Positions 50,809 through 63,065 of a stretch of 64,000 bases of DNA are shown here, one piece after another; position 1 is the first letter of the stretch, and the number at the start of each line of letters is the position of its first letter. The notes below the pieces were generated by a model. The model was not told the DNA's origin. It was given only the letters and a program-made list of their open reading frames with translations, and ran no database searches. The stretch covers positions 23,023,674 to 23,087,673 of the forward strand of contig OX393579.1 of NCBI GenBank assembly GCA_947652605.1. The letters are read 5' to 3'. Source of the DNA: Elmis aenea (lineage: Eukaryota; Arthropoda; Insecta; Coleoptera; Elmidae). Both the position numbers and the translations under genes were made by a program.

Positions 50809-51435
50809 CTCTAAAACAATCTTTATTAAAGTATACGTTGTCCTCCAGTCAACTATGTAAGTATTTCACAATAAAAAGTATTTTAATATATCGCTTGACA
50901 ACTACTCTATTACAATCTGCTTATCAAAAATTATTTTTTCTATTTGGATGTTTGAAACAATCAGAATTTATTCTTTGGAGATGAATTTTCGGAAACATAA
51001 AAAGTAACATAATTTTTTAACTAGAATTATGTACGCAAAAGTATTGTGAGGAAACTCACTTTAGTTTCGTTGGCAACTTGCACTAGTTAAGCGGCATTTT
51101 TACTTCAGAGAGGTGTAATCATATCTGCAATTAGGCTTTTTTTTTATTAGAGGAACGCTATTTTTTTAAAAAGGTGCTTTTTTAAGGTGTCACTTTTCCC
51201 TGAGAGACGCTTTTTTGAAAGGCTTAGTTTAAAAAAGCGCCTATTTCGGTTAAGCGCTTTTATAAAAAGGACGTTAAAAAGATATGTAAAACCTTTCTAT
51301 TTTCATGAAATATAAGGTTTTTTTGCGTAAAATTATGTTGTCACAAAATTAAGATTGTGTTTATACCAAATTAATCTTTTTCTTGTTTGGAAGAAGCGTT
51401 AGCTATATGGCCCTAGTGCCAGCCTTAGTTTTGAC

Positions 51436-52888
51436 CAGGGATGGAAAACGTAACGTAACGATACCAGATAACGTTATAATAACGATTCAACTATAATTTT
51501 TTATACAATAACGTAACGATATTTCTATAACGTTATATAACGTTATAATAACCGATAACGTTTCGTTAAAAGTTATTTTGTATCGTTATTCTCTATAAAT
51601 TAAATTTTTATGTGGCGATCTTTTTATTTTCCGAAGATATAATATTTTGTTTGTATTTTAGAAATTAAATTGAAAATAAAATATCTCAACCTTAACGTAA
51701 TTTTGTAGGTACTATTTTTTAAATTTACATTTACAGATCCCAAAAATAATTTCAGAGTTACAAATAAAAATTGTTTTTATACAGCATGTTTCTTAAATAA
51801 TGTGAACAAATTCGGGAGGTGATACTTAATCGAAAATTAAGAGGTGTCTTTCATATTTTTTTTTCTTTACGGTCTCCTTTCGAAGTTACACCCCCCTAAA
51901 GGAGATCAGTAAAATTGGGTTTTTATTTTATTTCCCAAATTTGGATAAATGTGGGAGATTTATACTTATAAAAAGGTTTCCCATAGTAATATTTTTAATC
52001 ATCTCTCACCTTCACAGGGAGCTGAAAAGTGCGACCTCTGTTGGTTGTTTTTATCAGGACTTTTTGGTGGGTTGAAATCTAGCAATTTTAAATTTTCTTT
52101 AAAAACTTGATTTATTTAGAAGTTTTTTTTTATTCTTTAACTGTTCTCGTTAAACCAACAGTTTTTGAGTAAAAAACTATATGAATGAACATGAACCATG
52201 AAATATTCCAATATAAAACGATATTGTATAGAAGTGACGGGTGTAACTCATTTTGACGCTTACGCGGCGACAACGCTAAAACGCCCGTCAATTCTACCCA
52301 ATATGAACATAAACATCCTATTCACTCATTTAATTTTTTACTCAAAAAAGTAAGATTTACGAGAAAAACTAAAGAATAAAAAAAGGTTCTAAATAAATCA
52401 CACTAACAAAAAACATTTTTGCAAAATTTCAACTCACCAAAAAGTTCTGATTAAAAAACCAACAGGGGTCGCACTTTTCAGCCCCCTATGAAGGTGGAAG
52501 ATGATTGAAAATAATACTATGGGAAACCTTTTAATAAGTATAAAACATCTACCAAATATCATTCTCCTACATTTATCTAAATTTAAGAAATAAAATAAAA
52601 ACCTAATTTTATCGCTCCCCTTTAGGGGGGTGTAACTCCGAAAGGAGACGTCTAAGAAAAAATTGTTATATAAAAAAACCCACTTTATTTTCAATAAGGA
52701 ATCACCTTCCGATTTTTTTCGCATTATTTAAGAAACACCCTGTATATCATAATTTATGTAACGTTACATAACGTTATATAACATAACAATTCATTTTTTT
52801 AACGTTATTTATAACGTTATGTAACGAAAACAAATAATAAATAACGTTATACAATAACGTAACGATTTAAAACGTTATTCCATCCCTG
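51436..52888. mobile_element. hAT-type element with AACGTTAT repeats (1453 bp)
   Basis: The perfect 8-bp duplication GTTTTGAC (51428-51435, 52889-52896) flanks CAGGGATGGAAAACGTAACG and CGTTATTCCATCCCTG. Both subterminal regions consist of ATAACGTTAT-type repeats. The centre is taken by a palindromic TA element. Confidence 0.9.
51782..52742. mobile_element. TA-flanked palindromic MITE (961 bp) inside the hAT
   Basis: Ends CAGCATGTTTCTTAAATAAT and ATTATTTAAGAAACACCCTG are flanked by TA (51780-51781, 52743-52744). Arms of several hundred bp pair, including GCTGAAAAGTGCGACC against its complement. The 96-aa frame at 52434-52724 is one arm read through. Confidence 0.85.
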
Positions 52889-52896
52889 GTTTTGAC

Positions 52897-54320
52897 GCCC
52901 TCTTACGCGGGTGCCCGGTCAGCCCACCCCTTAATCCGACGCTGCTTTGTAGTACAGGATGTCATAACGTTTCCATATTAGTTCACTTATTACGTGTTGG
53001 ATGTTTAAAAGTGTAGCTCATCATGTGTCCACTTGTATTCATTCTATAGTCAATGTGAAGGTTAAAAAACTCTCAATGCAAAACCACCCACTGTCTATTT
53101 CCGTCAATGGTTCTTTAATTAACTTTCCAAAGTTGATCAGTCTGGAAGAATATCAATTAATGAGATAGAATCGAAATTGAATGTCGTTATAAGTACCATT
53201 GACATCGCACTCGATAACAAGCAAGAACACAAAATAATAAACAGTTTTATGCACCAGCTAAACAATTACCTCAGACGAAATAAACAAAGTTTAATAATCT
53301 TTGCGTGGGTACGGATAATTTTACATTTTCGTAAATCTTTTGCTTTGAATGAAACAAAGCGCTCGTTTTATGCCGAAAACAAATATTTACACAAATTTAC
53401 GGAGAATACCTATACAGAAAGTAATGAGCGTTCATTTGTAACATTTAATATTTTTTCATTGTCACAAATGCACACACATCTTTAGCTAATTCTCAACGTT
53501 AACGCTTTAAGATCTGAGGCCTTTGTAAAATCGGTAGCCAATTTTTTATTGCATCGTCGATAAAGTCTGCTACTGTGCGCTTGAACGCAATAGCTCGTAC
53601 AGAAATTTTGTCTTAACGAGTGCACGAATGATGCGAGAAATGTTTAGTCAACATGAAAACATTGAATTTCCTGTCTGTATAAATTTTTTATGCGCCTTAT
53701 CAAACAAATCGACAATGTCTAACGAAGAGCTCGTCTTTTCCGTTTTCATTGCACAAATTTGTTTGTTTTTAATTAAACAGCCGACAATTCTTCATCAGTA
53801 CCTATCCCATATAAAAAACGTAATCTTTAACAGATACGATAGGTAGGATACTCCGCACTTCCATATTGTTCTTGAACATTTTTTTTTCCTTCTAACAATT
53901 TTTCAAATTTAGTAGTTCTTGAAGTGTACGTTTTTCATTGATTTTATAAGTGAACTAGTGAAAAAGATGATCCTTACATCATCTTTTTATTTTGTAGAAC
54001 AATGTTTACTTCACTGATTGCCTTTAAAACATAATGCCAAACTAGAAGTAAAATTACAAAGGACAATTTTGTAATATTTTCTAAAGCGCAATTTGTTCAA
54101 AGTGGATGCGTCAAACAGTTTACCAAATTATCTAAATACATGACATTTTGGGGCCCTCTAAGTCGGAGCCCCCCCCCTATTTGACCGGCCCTGCTTATTG
54201 CTTAAATTTTGACCAGAGCGTTTTATACTTTAGTGGACATATTAATATTCGCCATAATAATCATTTTTCTACGACCTCTATTGTAAATTACTCTTTTACT
54301 CTTACCGTACAGCGTACAGC
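52897..54320. other. Anonymous stretch
   Basis: AT-rich DNA with short open frames (53177-53485, 53628-53846) that show no motif, low complexity or splice context I can use. Only the hAT-like end at 54180-54193 is recognisable. Confidence 0.4.
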
Positions 54321-54321
54321 C

Positions 54322-54500
54322 TGCATGCATAGTAAGTGGGTCCTTACGCACGGTAAGCAAAAAGTACCGTTTTTTAAAGAAATTATCAAAGTAGACTCAC
54401 GTCAAACCCTTCCTGCATACCTAGTAAGTGAGTTATAACGCACGGTAAGCAAAACGCACACTTGTCTAGAAATGTCAAAGTAGATTCACGTCAAAATTGA
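54322..54500. repeat. Diverged tandem pair of about 90 bp
   Basis: CTGCATGCATAGTAAGTGGG...CGCACGGTAAGC...GTCAAAC and CTGCATACCTAGTAAGTGAG...CGCACGGTAAGC...GTCAAAA follow each other with a period of about 92 bp and the same internal order. This resembles a fragment of a satellite-like array. Confidence 0.65.
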
Positions 54501-54580
54501 CAAAACAACGTAATTACATGTGTATATTAGCCAAAAAGCCGTTAAAATCGTAGGTATTGTGTTCGTAGAAAAAGTAAGCC

Positions 54581-54698
54581 ACATAACACGAGTTGTAAAG
54601 CAATTACGCACTCGTGCAAATACGCACTCGCCGCGACGCGGCTCGGTGCGCTACTTTTCCACTCGTGCGTAATATGCTTCTTACAACTCTTGTTATGT
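54581..54698. repeat. GC-rich-centred hairpin (118 bp)
   Basis: The arm ACATAACACGAGTTGTAAAG with ATTACGCACTCGTG pairs with CACGAGTGCGTAAT, then CTTACAACTCTTGTTATGT written in opposite sense. The centre CGCCGCGACGCGGC can form its own stem. This is much more GC-rich than its surroundings. A related hairpin-like stretch is at 16390-16500. Confidence 0.7.
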
Positions 54699-55435
54699 AA
54701 TATACAATTATAGGACAATAATAATGCTGGATTTGTAATCAACATGTTTGCAAATTTCGTAGAATGGGCCATCCTGTTTAATTAATGAATCTTTACTTTA
54801 ATCGTTGCCTCATTAATTGCTTTTTTTCATAGGTTTTACAAATTTGCCTATTAAGTTTGACTTGAATGTTTTTTTTGTAAAAAATTTGATCCTTAACAGA
54901 ATCTTACACCTAGGACGAATTATAAATTAGTTTTTATTATTTTAAGCCAAAAAAATAGTATCAGATTTTAGTATTAAAAATATATAAATTATCAATGTAC
55001 TGACCACAATATTTCATTCATTGCAACGTCGTCTGAATGCGATGTAGTTACTAAATCTATTTTTGTAATAAAACAAAAGGAACAAAACAAAAGTCTACAA
55101 TGGCTTAAGGATCAAAATAGCTGAAGTAAATGAATAATCACTCCATTCCTGTAGTTTCTATTCAAGAAAAGACAAACAAGATTGGTTAATACATTATTAT
55201 GAAATCTGAAACCAAGGGGTTTGTATTCAATTTACTTTACGGTCATTTAGGTGACTTCAATTGTTTTTTGCTGTCAGACTAACGACTGTCAACACAATTT
55301 AATAAAATCATATTTGTTTTCACAACAACATTGTTTGTTAGTTAAATTAAATAATCATTGTATAAGATTTATAAATAGATACAACATGATTTGTGTAGTT
55401 TTATTAATATTACAAGTAAATTTTCAATTAATATA

Positions 55436-56040
55436 CAGGGTGACAATATTCTACATACGTTGTAAAGGTAACTTTGTTATTATAATAGTCGGTTAAATTA
55501 ACAAACTTGGGCAGAATTTCAAGTCAAAAGTGCAATTTTAGAATTTGACCAACACCTTCATCTTTTCTAAATATTTTGGAAAAAACTAAAATCAAACGAT
55601 TATTTTAATGGTAAATAATTCCATAGCCACCCATGTTAAAATCAAAATGTGAAATGATTCCTGTAGATGGTTTTATGCAGAAAAAAAAATTCTAAAAAAT
55701 CATAGCACACTTGATTTTTGAGATATAAGCCAAACTTGACTTTTTTTAAATGGCAACCATAGTTGGCTATGGGTTCATTAAAAACAATTTTTTCTCGTTT
55801 TATGGATGTATAGTTTGTTAGGTTTATCTTTAAAAATAAGCAAGTTATAGCAATATTATTGTATTTATTTAGTTTAATCTAAGTAACCATTAAAAAAAAC
55901 AAAAGATCACATAAATAAAGTAGCTGTACTTAATTAAGCACAAAAAAATGAAAACTTAAATAATTTAAGATATTTTTCACATTTCATAGTAGTGTATTAT
56001 TTTGCACTTACTATTACTATTTAATCTTAATTATTACATG
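55436..56040. repeat. Partial TA-type element
   Basis: The left end CAGGGTGACAATATTCTACA follows TA (55434-55435), and the internal motif TTTAAATGGCAACCATAGTT with GGCTATGGG occurs at 55748. No right end was found before 56080, so it is truncated. 54700-55435 is anonymous. Confidence 0.6.
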
Positions 56041-56081
56041 TGGTAAAGGTGTAGCCCTCTCTCTACATACCTGTATAGATA

Positions 56082-57046
56082 ATGGGTTGTTGCATAATTT
56101 CGTGCGGTTTTTTTAGATTCAAAATTGCGCACTTTAAATTAAATTTTTTGGTAATTTGTTTTGTGCTATTCGATGGAGAATGTTTTACTCTACAAGTTGG
56201 CGTTTTCGTTTTTTTCATACCGTTTGTTTATTTTTATTGTACAACTGTCAAAATGGAGTGTCAGGTTGACAAAAATGAGCATGTCCGACACTTCCTTCTT
56301 TTCGCGTATAATCAAGGTTTTAAAGCTGCTAAAGCTGCTCGCGATATTTGTGTTGTGTACGGCGATGATGAAGAACGGCTCAAAAATGGGTTTCGCGTTT
56401 CAAAAAGGGTCCAGCTTATCCACGAAAATTCGTGTCAAAAAACAAGAGAATTGGCCGAGCAGATGGATTGTGACCATTCAACGGTAGCTCGCCACTTGCA
56501 ATCAATGGGTAAAGTCCAAAAACTTGGGGCATGGGTACCACATGTTTTGAGGCAAAACAACAAAAATCAACGTTCCATGATTGCCGCCAATTTGCTCGCC
56601 CATCATCGATCAACACACGGCCATAAGCAACGCTTTCTGTATCGCATACTGGTTCAATCGCTCTTCGACAAACTGAGCAGTTCGGCCGGTATGAGTTTGG
56701 TCCCGGAGACCGAAATCTCCGTTTTTGAAACGCGAAAACCATTTTTGAACCGTTCTTTCAGATATGGCATCATCGCCGTACACAATACAAATATCGCGAG
56801 CAGCTTTAAAACCTCGATTATACGCGAAAAGAAGGAGGTGTCGGACATGCTCATTTTTGTCAACCTGACACTCCATTTTGACAGTTGTATAATAAAAATA
56901 AACAAACGGTATGAAAAAAACGAAAACGCCAACTTGTAGAGAAAAACATTCTCCGTCGAATAGCACAAAACAAATTACCAAAAATTTTAATTTAAAGTGC
57001 GCAATTTTGAATCTAAAAAACCGCACGAAATTATGCAACAACCCAA
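56082..57046. mobile_element. Inverted 5'-5' duplication of a mariner element (965 bp)
   Basis: Ends ATGGGTTGTTGCATAATTTC and GAAATTATGCAACAACCCAA are flanked by TA. From each end inward runs the same 5' leader (about 170 bp) and the start of a mariner transposase, MECQVDKNEHVRH..., on + from 56253 and on - from 56876. The halves meet near 56650. Nearly 400 bp at each end pair as a hairpin. Confidence 0.9.
56253..56876. pseudogene. Two head-to-tail-opposed mariner transposase N-termini
   Basis: The + copy (56253 to about 56650) reads HFLLFAYNQGFKAAKAARDI, CVVYGDD, then a deletion, then TRELAEQMDCDHSTVARHLQ and GKVQKLGAWVPHVL: the paired HTH DNA-binding region. The - copy (56876 to about 56650) keeps what the + copy lost, GDDAISERTVQKWFSRFKNG, but stops before the second HTH. 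Neither has the DDD catalytic domain. The pattern resembles SETMAR/cecropia-type mariners. Confidence 0.85.
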
Positions 57047-58566
57047 TACAAATTTAAGATCTGCTTTTTGTAGATAATAATGTTTCCTTAAGCATATTAC
57101 GTTTTATTTAATATGTTCTTAAAACAGCCAATCTAAAAAAGACAGATGAATACAAGTACAAATTGCATTTCAGTCGATTTAAAAATATCGATTAAGTGTA
57201 ATAAATTTGCCCACGTTCCTAATAATTTAAATATATGTAAAGTTATTGGGCAAATAATTTTTTAACCAATATTTTTGTTTTTGGGCCATTAATGGACTTA
57301 TAGATACTATTTTCTTAATGATTGAATTGTAGAAATCATTACATATTATTTATTTCAATTTTAATTTTACTTAAATTACGCTAAGTTTTAGTTCGGTTTT
57401 GTTTATAAATTGGAACAAGAAACAGAATACTTTGGTTTAATCTCAATATGTGTAGACTTTTTGCAAATTTTATTATGCTGATAAGTTTTTGTGTAAGCTT
57501 ATACATTTTTGTAATATATGGCAAAATTATTTTGTAAAATAACACGGTTTTACCTTTTAGTTTACCCAGTGTTCAATTAGACAAAGTTAATGCACTTAAA
57601 CCGTTTTCATTATAATTCATTTAGCAATGTTTTATACTAACGAATTTTCAATTCGGAAGTCAAAGCATGAATCTGTATATTTTAAATTATAAAGTGTAAA
57701 TTGTCTACAAGTAAAAAGTTCACAATAAATTATGTGTAAATTATTTGTTTTTTCAATTTTTTCCAGAAAAGGTCTTACACCGCTTTTATTATAAATGGTC
57801 CAAGTATTAACTAAAAATGATATTTCAAAGAAGACAGTTTTATGTTGCAGTGAACCTTTATTCCTGACGTTTAAGTTATGGATATCTGGAAATAGCCTTG
57901 TTGAGTAAATATTCTGTAGTTCCAAATAAAAATATATTGTGATAAAGAGTGACAATTTGTAAGATTCTTTTGTATTGCATATTTACCTTACACGCTTCTT
58001 CAGGTTCGTGATAAATTGTTTGATATATTTGAATGCCATACATAAAACTTAAACTCGGAACAGAACCTTCTGAATTACACATTTTGTATCATAATCTAAA
58101 CCTAAGCAATGACCGTAAACTGGTGAAATTTGAAAGTACCATTGCTTCGCATATTACGTCAATAGCAATGGAGTGAGTTTGTTCAGAAACAATTTCTTGG
58201 CTTCCAAAAAGCATCCAAGCTGACTTAATGACATTAAGAAAAGATTAAATCCTGTAAATAATCATAAATAGATTAAAGATCTTTGTTCACTTGATAAACA
58301 ACATTATTTAATTATTTTTTTAAACTTATGTTTATATGGTTATCATCTGCATACATAAGAAAGAAAAGTTTTTTAGCTGACGCTAGGATAAAACGATGCC
58401 TAATTCTGCGCATAATTCTATACATTGTTTTGTGTAGAATTTTCTTTATTACCCGTAAAGGCTTATAGTGATTTTTTAAATCTACCTTCAATACAAGCCG
58501 TGCTTATCAGTTTGCAATAATATTCGAAGTTCAGTGGCATTTTATACACATCTCTTTCAACAGTGG
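57047..58566. other. Anonymous stretch
   Basis: AT-rich, no transposon end recognised. On - at 57985-58080 an open frame ends in a plausible donor (GTAAATATG) after EPEEACK, but upstream continuity fails; see rejected items. Confidence 0.4.
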
Positions 58567-58831
58567 CGGATCTTGATTTTGTGGGGCCCCAGGCGCAACC
58601 TAATCTGGAGGCCCCCTATTGACCCTACTAAGAATGGGATGGTTCACTAAAATAAACAATGCAGAAAATCATAACGTTTTTTATTTTTTGAATCAACTAA
58701 AACACAAAAACAAGATACGGAAATAAAAAAATATTCTCAGGTACCTCAGGTAAAAAAATCGCATTCCCGTTTAAAAGAAAATATCACATCTCAGGTTAAA
58801 AAAATCACAGTAAAATTTTGTATCATACAGT

Positions 58832-59467
58832 ACAGGGTGGTCCGAATTCGATGGGATAACATGGGTATCTCGCTTAATAATCAAGATAGAGAAACGGTTA
58901 AATTACTAAAAATTTGCAATTGTTTTGGGACACACTCAGAACCGTTTTCAAAAATAATCTGTCGTTTCCGGTTTGGAGCTATTAAATAAAAACAGTTTTT
59001 TTGTTATATTTATAATGTGTCATATCTCTCTTATTGTTTTAAATATCGAAAAAGTTTATAAAGATTATTTTTAGATATTTTTATGTGAAATTTGATTACA
59101 CTAAAAAAAAAAAATTTTACACCCGCCGTTAAAAAGTTATGACGCAAACTCACCCTTTTTTAAATGAAAGCTTTAGTTAGCCATGACTTATTTAAATTCT
59201 TTATTTTTTCTTCTTTCCAAATATAAAAAGGTTGATGTGTTTATTTTTAATACGCAAGTTACAAAGGTTTTTTTAAATTTTTTTAAAGATGAGAGACAAA
59301 AATAAGGCTGTGAAAAAAAAAAAAAAAACAAGTAAACCCGGAAATATATTTGACAACTGTTCTAAATTTGTCTCAAAAAACTGCACATTGTTGGTAATTT
59401 AACTGTTTCTCTATCTTGACTATTAAGCGAGATACCCATGTAATCCCATCGAATTTGGACCACCCTG
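58832..59467. mobile_element. TA-flanked palindromic MITE, CAGGGTGGTCCGAATTCG family (636 bp)
   Basis: Ends CAGGGTGGTCCGAATTCGAT and ATCGAATTTGGACCACCCTG are flanked by TA (58830-58831, 59468-59469). Subterminal ATGGGTATCTCGCTTAATAA occurs inverted in both arms. The internal motif variant TTTAAATGAAAGCTTTAGTT is at 59160. A hAT-like CAGTGGCGGATC end at 58563 may mark an older host element, without a confirmed partner. Confidence 0.85.
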
Positions 59468-59469
59468 TA

Positions 59470-60889
59470 CAGCACATCAGCTTGCAGTGCACTGTAATCA
59501 GATGCAAGCAGGGTTGCAAGTTTTGGCGATTTGGAACCAAATTGGCTATCTTTTTTGTTTAATTTACCATGTTTTTTTTTTAATTGGCATCAATCAATGA
59601 CTGTTATCCAATACCCACTATGAAAATAGGTTTTAAAAGATATTACAATTTGCCTACAATTATTATTTTATAATTCTCATATTAACAGACAACAAAATTT
59701 AATTTTGGTTTTTGAGGATGAGGCACCCAACGATTCTGCGCCCCCGGTTTGTGTGGTAATTCACTACAGTGTCTCAGTCAAAATATTAAAAGTTTTTAAT
59801 GTACACAATTGTGTGCAAAACAATATCTCGTGCCATGTGATGTTTAAACAATTCATTTGATTTAAATAGCAAATCGAAAATATATTTTTTTGTTAATTAG
59901 AAATTTGTGCCATAGAACAACAATTATTCTTTTTTTATCAAGCAAAAATATCCTTCCGTAGTCCCTGTTGGATGGAGTTGCTGTTATAGTAAATCAGTGA
60001 ATTATTATAGGTAAATCAATCATTCAAAAATTGTAGTTTCAGAGTTAGATTTTACTGAGACGCAATTTAAATTTATTATAAATCAACTCTATTGATTATT
60101 ATTGCAGCAGCAGTCGAATGCAGCATGATTTATCAATAACTGTTTAGAGAGGAAAAATACAATATTGACGACACATTCACAGCGGTCTTTAAAATACCCT
60201 AGAGACTAAAGAGTACTTTAAGATTGATATTTCTGTTATATGAAGTTAAATTGCATAAACGTCCGTGGTGGCTCTTGGAGTACGTCTGAGCAATATTCGA
60301 GAAATGATAAAATTACGCTTGATTTCAAATATCGAACTTTGCAATATTGGACATTTTAGTTTCAATAAAACGTCTGTCGTGATTGTAAAAATACGTTCTA
60401 CATTTCCCAAACCAGCATTTGAAAATCGCGTTTTGCTTTAACTAAAATTGCAAAAGAGCGTCTATGATAAATTATATGTACTTCAGCCTGATCCAGTTGG
60501 CAGTCAACGTTCCTTTATTTAATTTCGTGTTAATAGAATAAAGCACACACAAAATTACAATCGCTTACCAAACCAATTCTAACAAAGATTTCTTAAACAC
60601 AATTCTCACAATTTTTCATTCAGTAGTAGAAAAAACTATAGCTTCTTGTAGTAGGAGCTTCTTTAATACAGCGAATAAAAGCTTTCCTTTCTTTAAAAAG
60701 AATATTAATCAACTTTTTATTTTTCAGTGCAATTGCTCTGGGATCTTGATATCTTTTGAAATCCCTAGGTAATGTAGAACAAGTTTCAACAGCGCAGTAG
60801 AGCACTGCTTTATTTTAAAATTTATTTACACCTTTAGATTTATATCGCAGCTTTCGTAATAACTTAAAAGTGTTTTAAAGTACGTTATA
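59470..60889. other. Anonymous stretch
   Basis: Low-complexity and AT-rich, with a GCGCCCCCGG patch near 59738. The 61-aa - frame at 60620-60805 has no recognised motif. Confidence 0.4.
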
Positions 60890-61960
60890 CAGGGTGGTCC
60901 ACTTTTTTGTAGCTGGCCTTAAACAGTCGATACAAAAACTAATTTTAAAGCGAATATTTCAAATCAAAATAGGTCCATAAACGCTTCATTTTAAAAATAG
61001 AGGGTGGTTGAAATTTTAGAACAAATATCGATAATTTTTAACCGTTTTCCAACCAGTAAATATATTTAAACCTTTGGTATACAGCACCACCTCACAGGTT
61101 ACCACATTCGTTGAGAATGTCAACAAGCAACCAGTGGCGGAGTTGTGGGGGTTCAGTTTCAATAAATTTTATAAAAATTGGTACGGCTTTGTTTAAAATC
61201 AAACTTGAACTTGTTTTTTGGATATAGTATTTTATTCTAAACAAAAAGTGTCTCTTGAGTTTTATTCGTATCTGCCAACGTTTGGCGCGAATTTGATTTA
61301 TTTTACTAATCCCGCGAAAAATTAGCTCATAAGTTCGATCTAAAAATATCGCGAAGAGCAGAGAATTGCAGAGTAAATGCTCAAAATGTGGATCATTAAT
61401 CGTTAATTTAGCGGAACTTTTTCCCTCACTATTAGCATTTTCTGTTATTAAAAACTACAAAAATCGGCAATTTCTTCTTTATTTCGAACATAAGCAATAT
61501 TTTAAGATCGAATTAATGAGCTAATTTTTCGCGAGAATAGTTAAATAAATCAAATTTCTCGCCAAACGGTGGCAGATACAAAGGAACGTCAACAGACACT
61601 TTTTGTTTACAATAAAATGCTCTACCCAAAAACCAGTTTGATTTTGAACAGGGCCGTACTAGTTTTTTATTAAATTTATTGAAACTGAACCCCTACAACT
61701 CCGCCACTGGTTGCTTGTGGGGCTTGATTCTCAGCTCACGAATGTGCTAACCTGTAAGGTGGTGCTGTATACCAAAGTTGGTTTAAATATATCTACTGGT
61801 GAGAAACGGTTAAAAATAATCGATATTTTTTCGAAAATTTCAACACCCTGTGTCTTTAAAATGAAGCTTTTATGGACCCATGTTAATTTGGAATATTCTC
61901 TTTAAAATGAATTTTTGTATCGACGGTTAAAGTCCTGCTACAAAAAAGTGGACCACCCTG
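60890..61960. mobile_element. TA-type palindromic MITE, CAGGGTGGTCCACTTTTTTG family (1071 bp)
   Basis: Left end CAGGGTGGTCCACTTTTTTG after TA and right end CAAAAAAGTGGACCACCCTG (the following TA is mutated to TT). Arms repeat the AACCGTTTTCCAACCAGTAA and GGTGGTGCTGTATACCAAAG blocks in inverted order. It is the fuller relative of 34393-35184. Confidence 0.85.
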
Positions 61961-63065
61961 TTTAAAGCTTGGTTATGGGTGATGATTTTTTACGAACAAA
62001 ATTAATGTGATTGCAACATAAGCAGGTACAGGTTGATAGCAATGATCGTTATTGATTTATTTGATAAGGTCCTAATAATTTTACCGGGCGTTAGATTTAA
62101 AACAGTTGCTTTTGAAAATTGGCGACCTTAAAGCACTGCAGTGTTGACGTTGCTAACAGTAGGCATCGAATAGCGAACACACGGTATAGGTAGATATAAT
62201 AAATGTTACGATTTCATTTGATGTAATAGCATTACTGATCTAAATCATATTAAACGCTTAAAGTACATTTTATACCAGTAAATTGCAATGGAATCAATAA
62301 ATAATCACAAATAACGACTATAAAATAAACTTTTTATTTTAGTTTAGTCTGAGTCATAAAATAAAAGAGCTTTTAAACTTTTTACAGGCAGCTTCAGCAT
62401 TTATTCCGTTGTCGTCGGAATTTTTTTCATTTCATTACATTTAAACTCTTTGTTTTTCTCTCACTTAATTTATATTTTTGAAGTATTTACAATATTATAT
62501 TTGCGCTTAAAATTTTGTTACGATTTAATGTAAAACTCAATATTTGCTTAAACATGCTTTCCTGGAGTTTTTTTTCTGTATCATCTTATCACAAGTAATG
62601 GTTGTACTGGAGTAATACGCTCCAATAAATTTTCTAATATCGTAAATAGTAACGGTAGCTAATACGATGTTGACCTATTAACTTTGATGCAATATAAATT
62701 GCTATAAAACTACAGTTGGTCAATTTTTATGTGTTAATAGTGAAATAAAATATTAAAATGGTATCTCGGCGTTTACTTACACTTATACTGAATAACTATT
62801 AAAAAACCTCAAGAAAATTAATTAAAAACGTAACAAAAAACACTTAAATTGACTACTAATACGAGTGAATGCAATTTTATAGGTTTGTTCCAGCAGCGTT
62901 TTTTACTATCTCATGAACTATCAGGATTCTACGCAGTATCGATATCGCGTTCCAGCAGCGTTTCTGATAGTTCACCGGTAGGTTAGTCGGCTGTTCCTGC
63001 AGTACTCTGACTACTTTTGGACTAGTTTGCGGACGGTCAGTCAATACAGTACACTGTACTGAGTA
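61961..63065. other. Anonymous stretch
   Basis: No gene or element end seen. A repeated TTCCAGCAGCGTTTyT phrase occurs twice near 62887 and 62952. Confidence 0.4.

Larger units (their letters stand above)
49070..54193. mobile_element. Possible large hAT-like element, CAGGGCCGG ends
   Basis: CAGGGCCGGACCAAGATC at 49070 and TTGACCGGCCCTG ending at 54193 are inverted ends of one family, both next to GGCGCC/GGGGCCC-rich subterminal DNA. The flanks do not form a duplication. They may be two separate broken copies rather than one 5.1-kb insertion. The contents are other transposons and anonymous DNA (52900-54190). Confidence 0.35.

Noticed and set aside
54322..54698. Repeats plus hairpin as a regulatory RNA locus
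   Set aside because: No promoter, conserved loop or polymerase III signal can be pointed to; repeat structure alone explains it.
57985..58245. A possible - strand spliced gene (MLFGSQEIVSEQTHSIAIDV... then ...YHEPEEACK with donor GTAAAT), vaguely like an insect odorant receptor
   Set aside because: The two open stretches join only through an intron of about 40 bp with a poor donor, and the conserved receptor C-terminal motif is absent.
60620..60805. 61-aa - frame (MLYCAVETCSTLPRDFKRYQ...) as an upstream LGR exon
   Set aside because: No LRR or LDLa cysteine pattern and no clear splice sites in a compatible phase.
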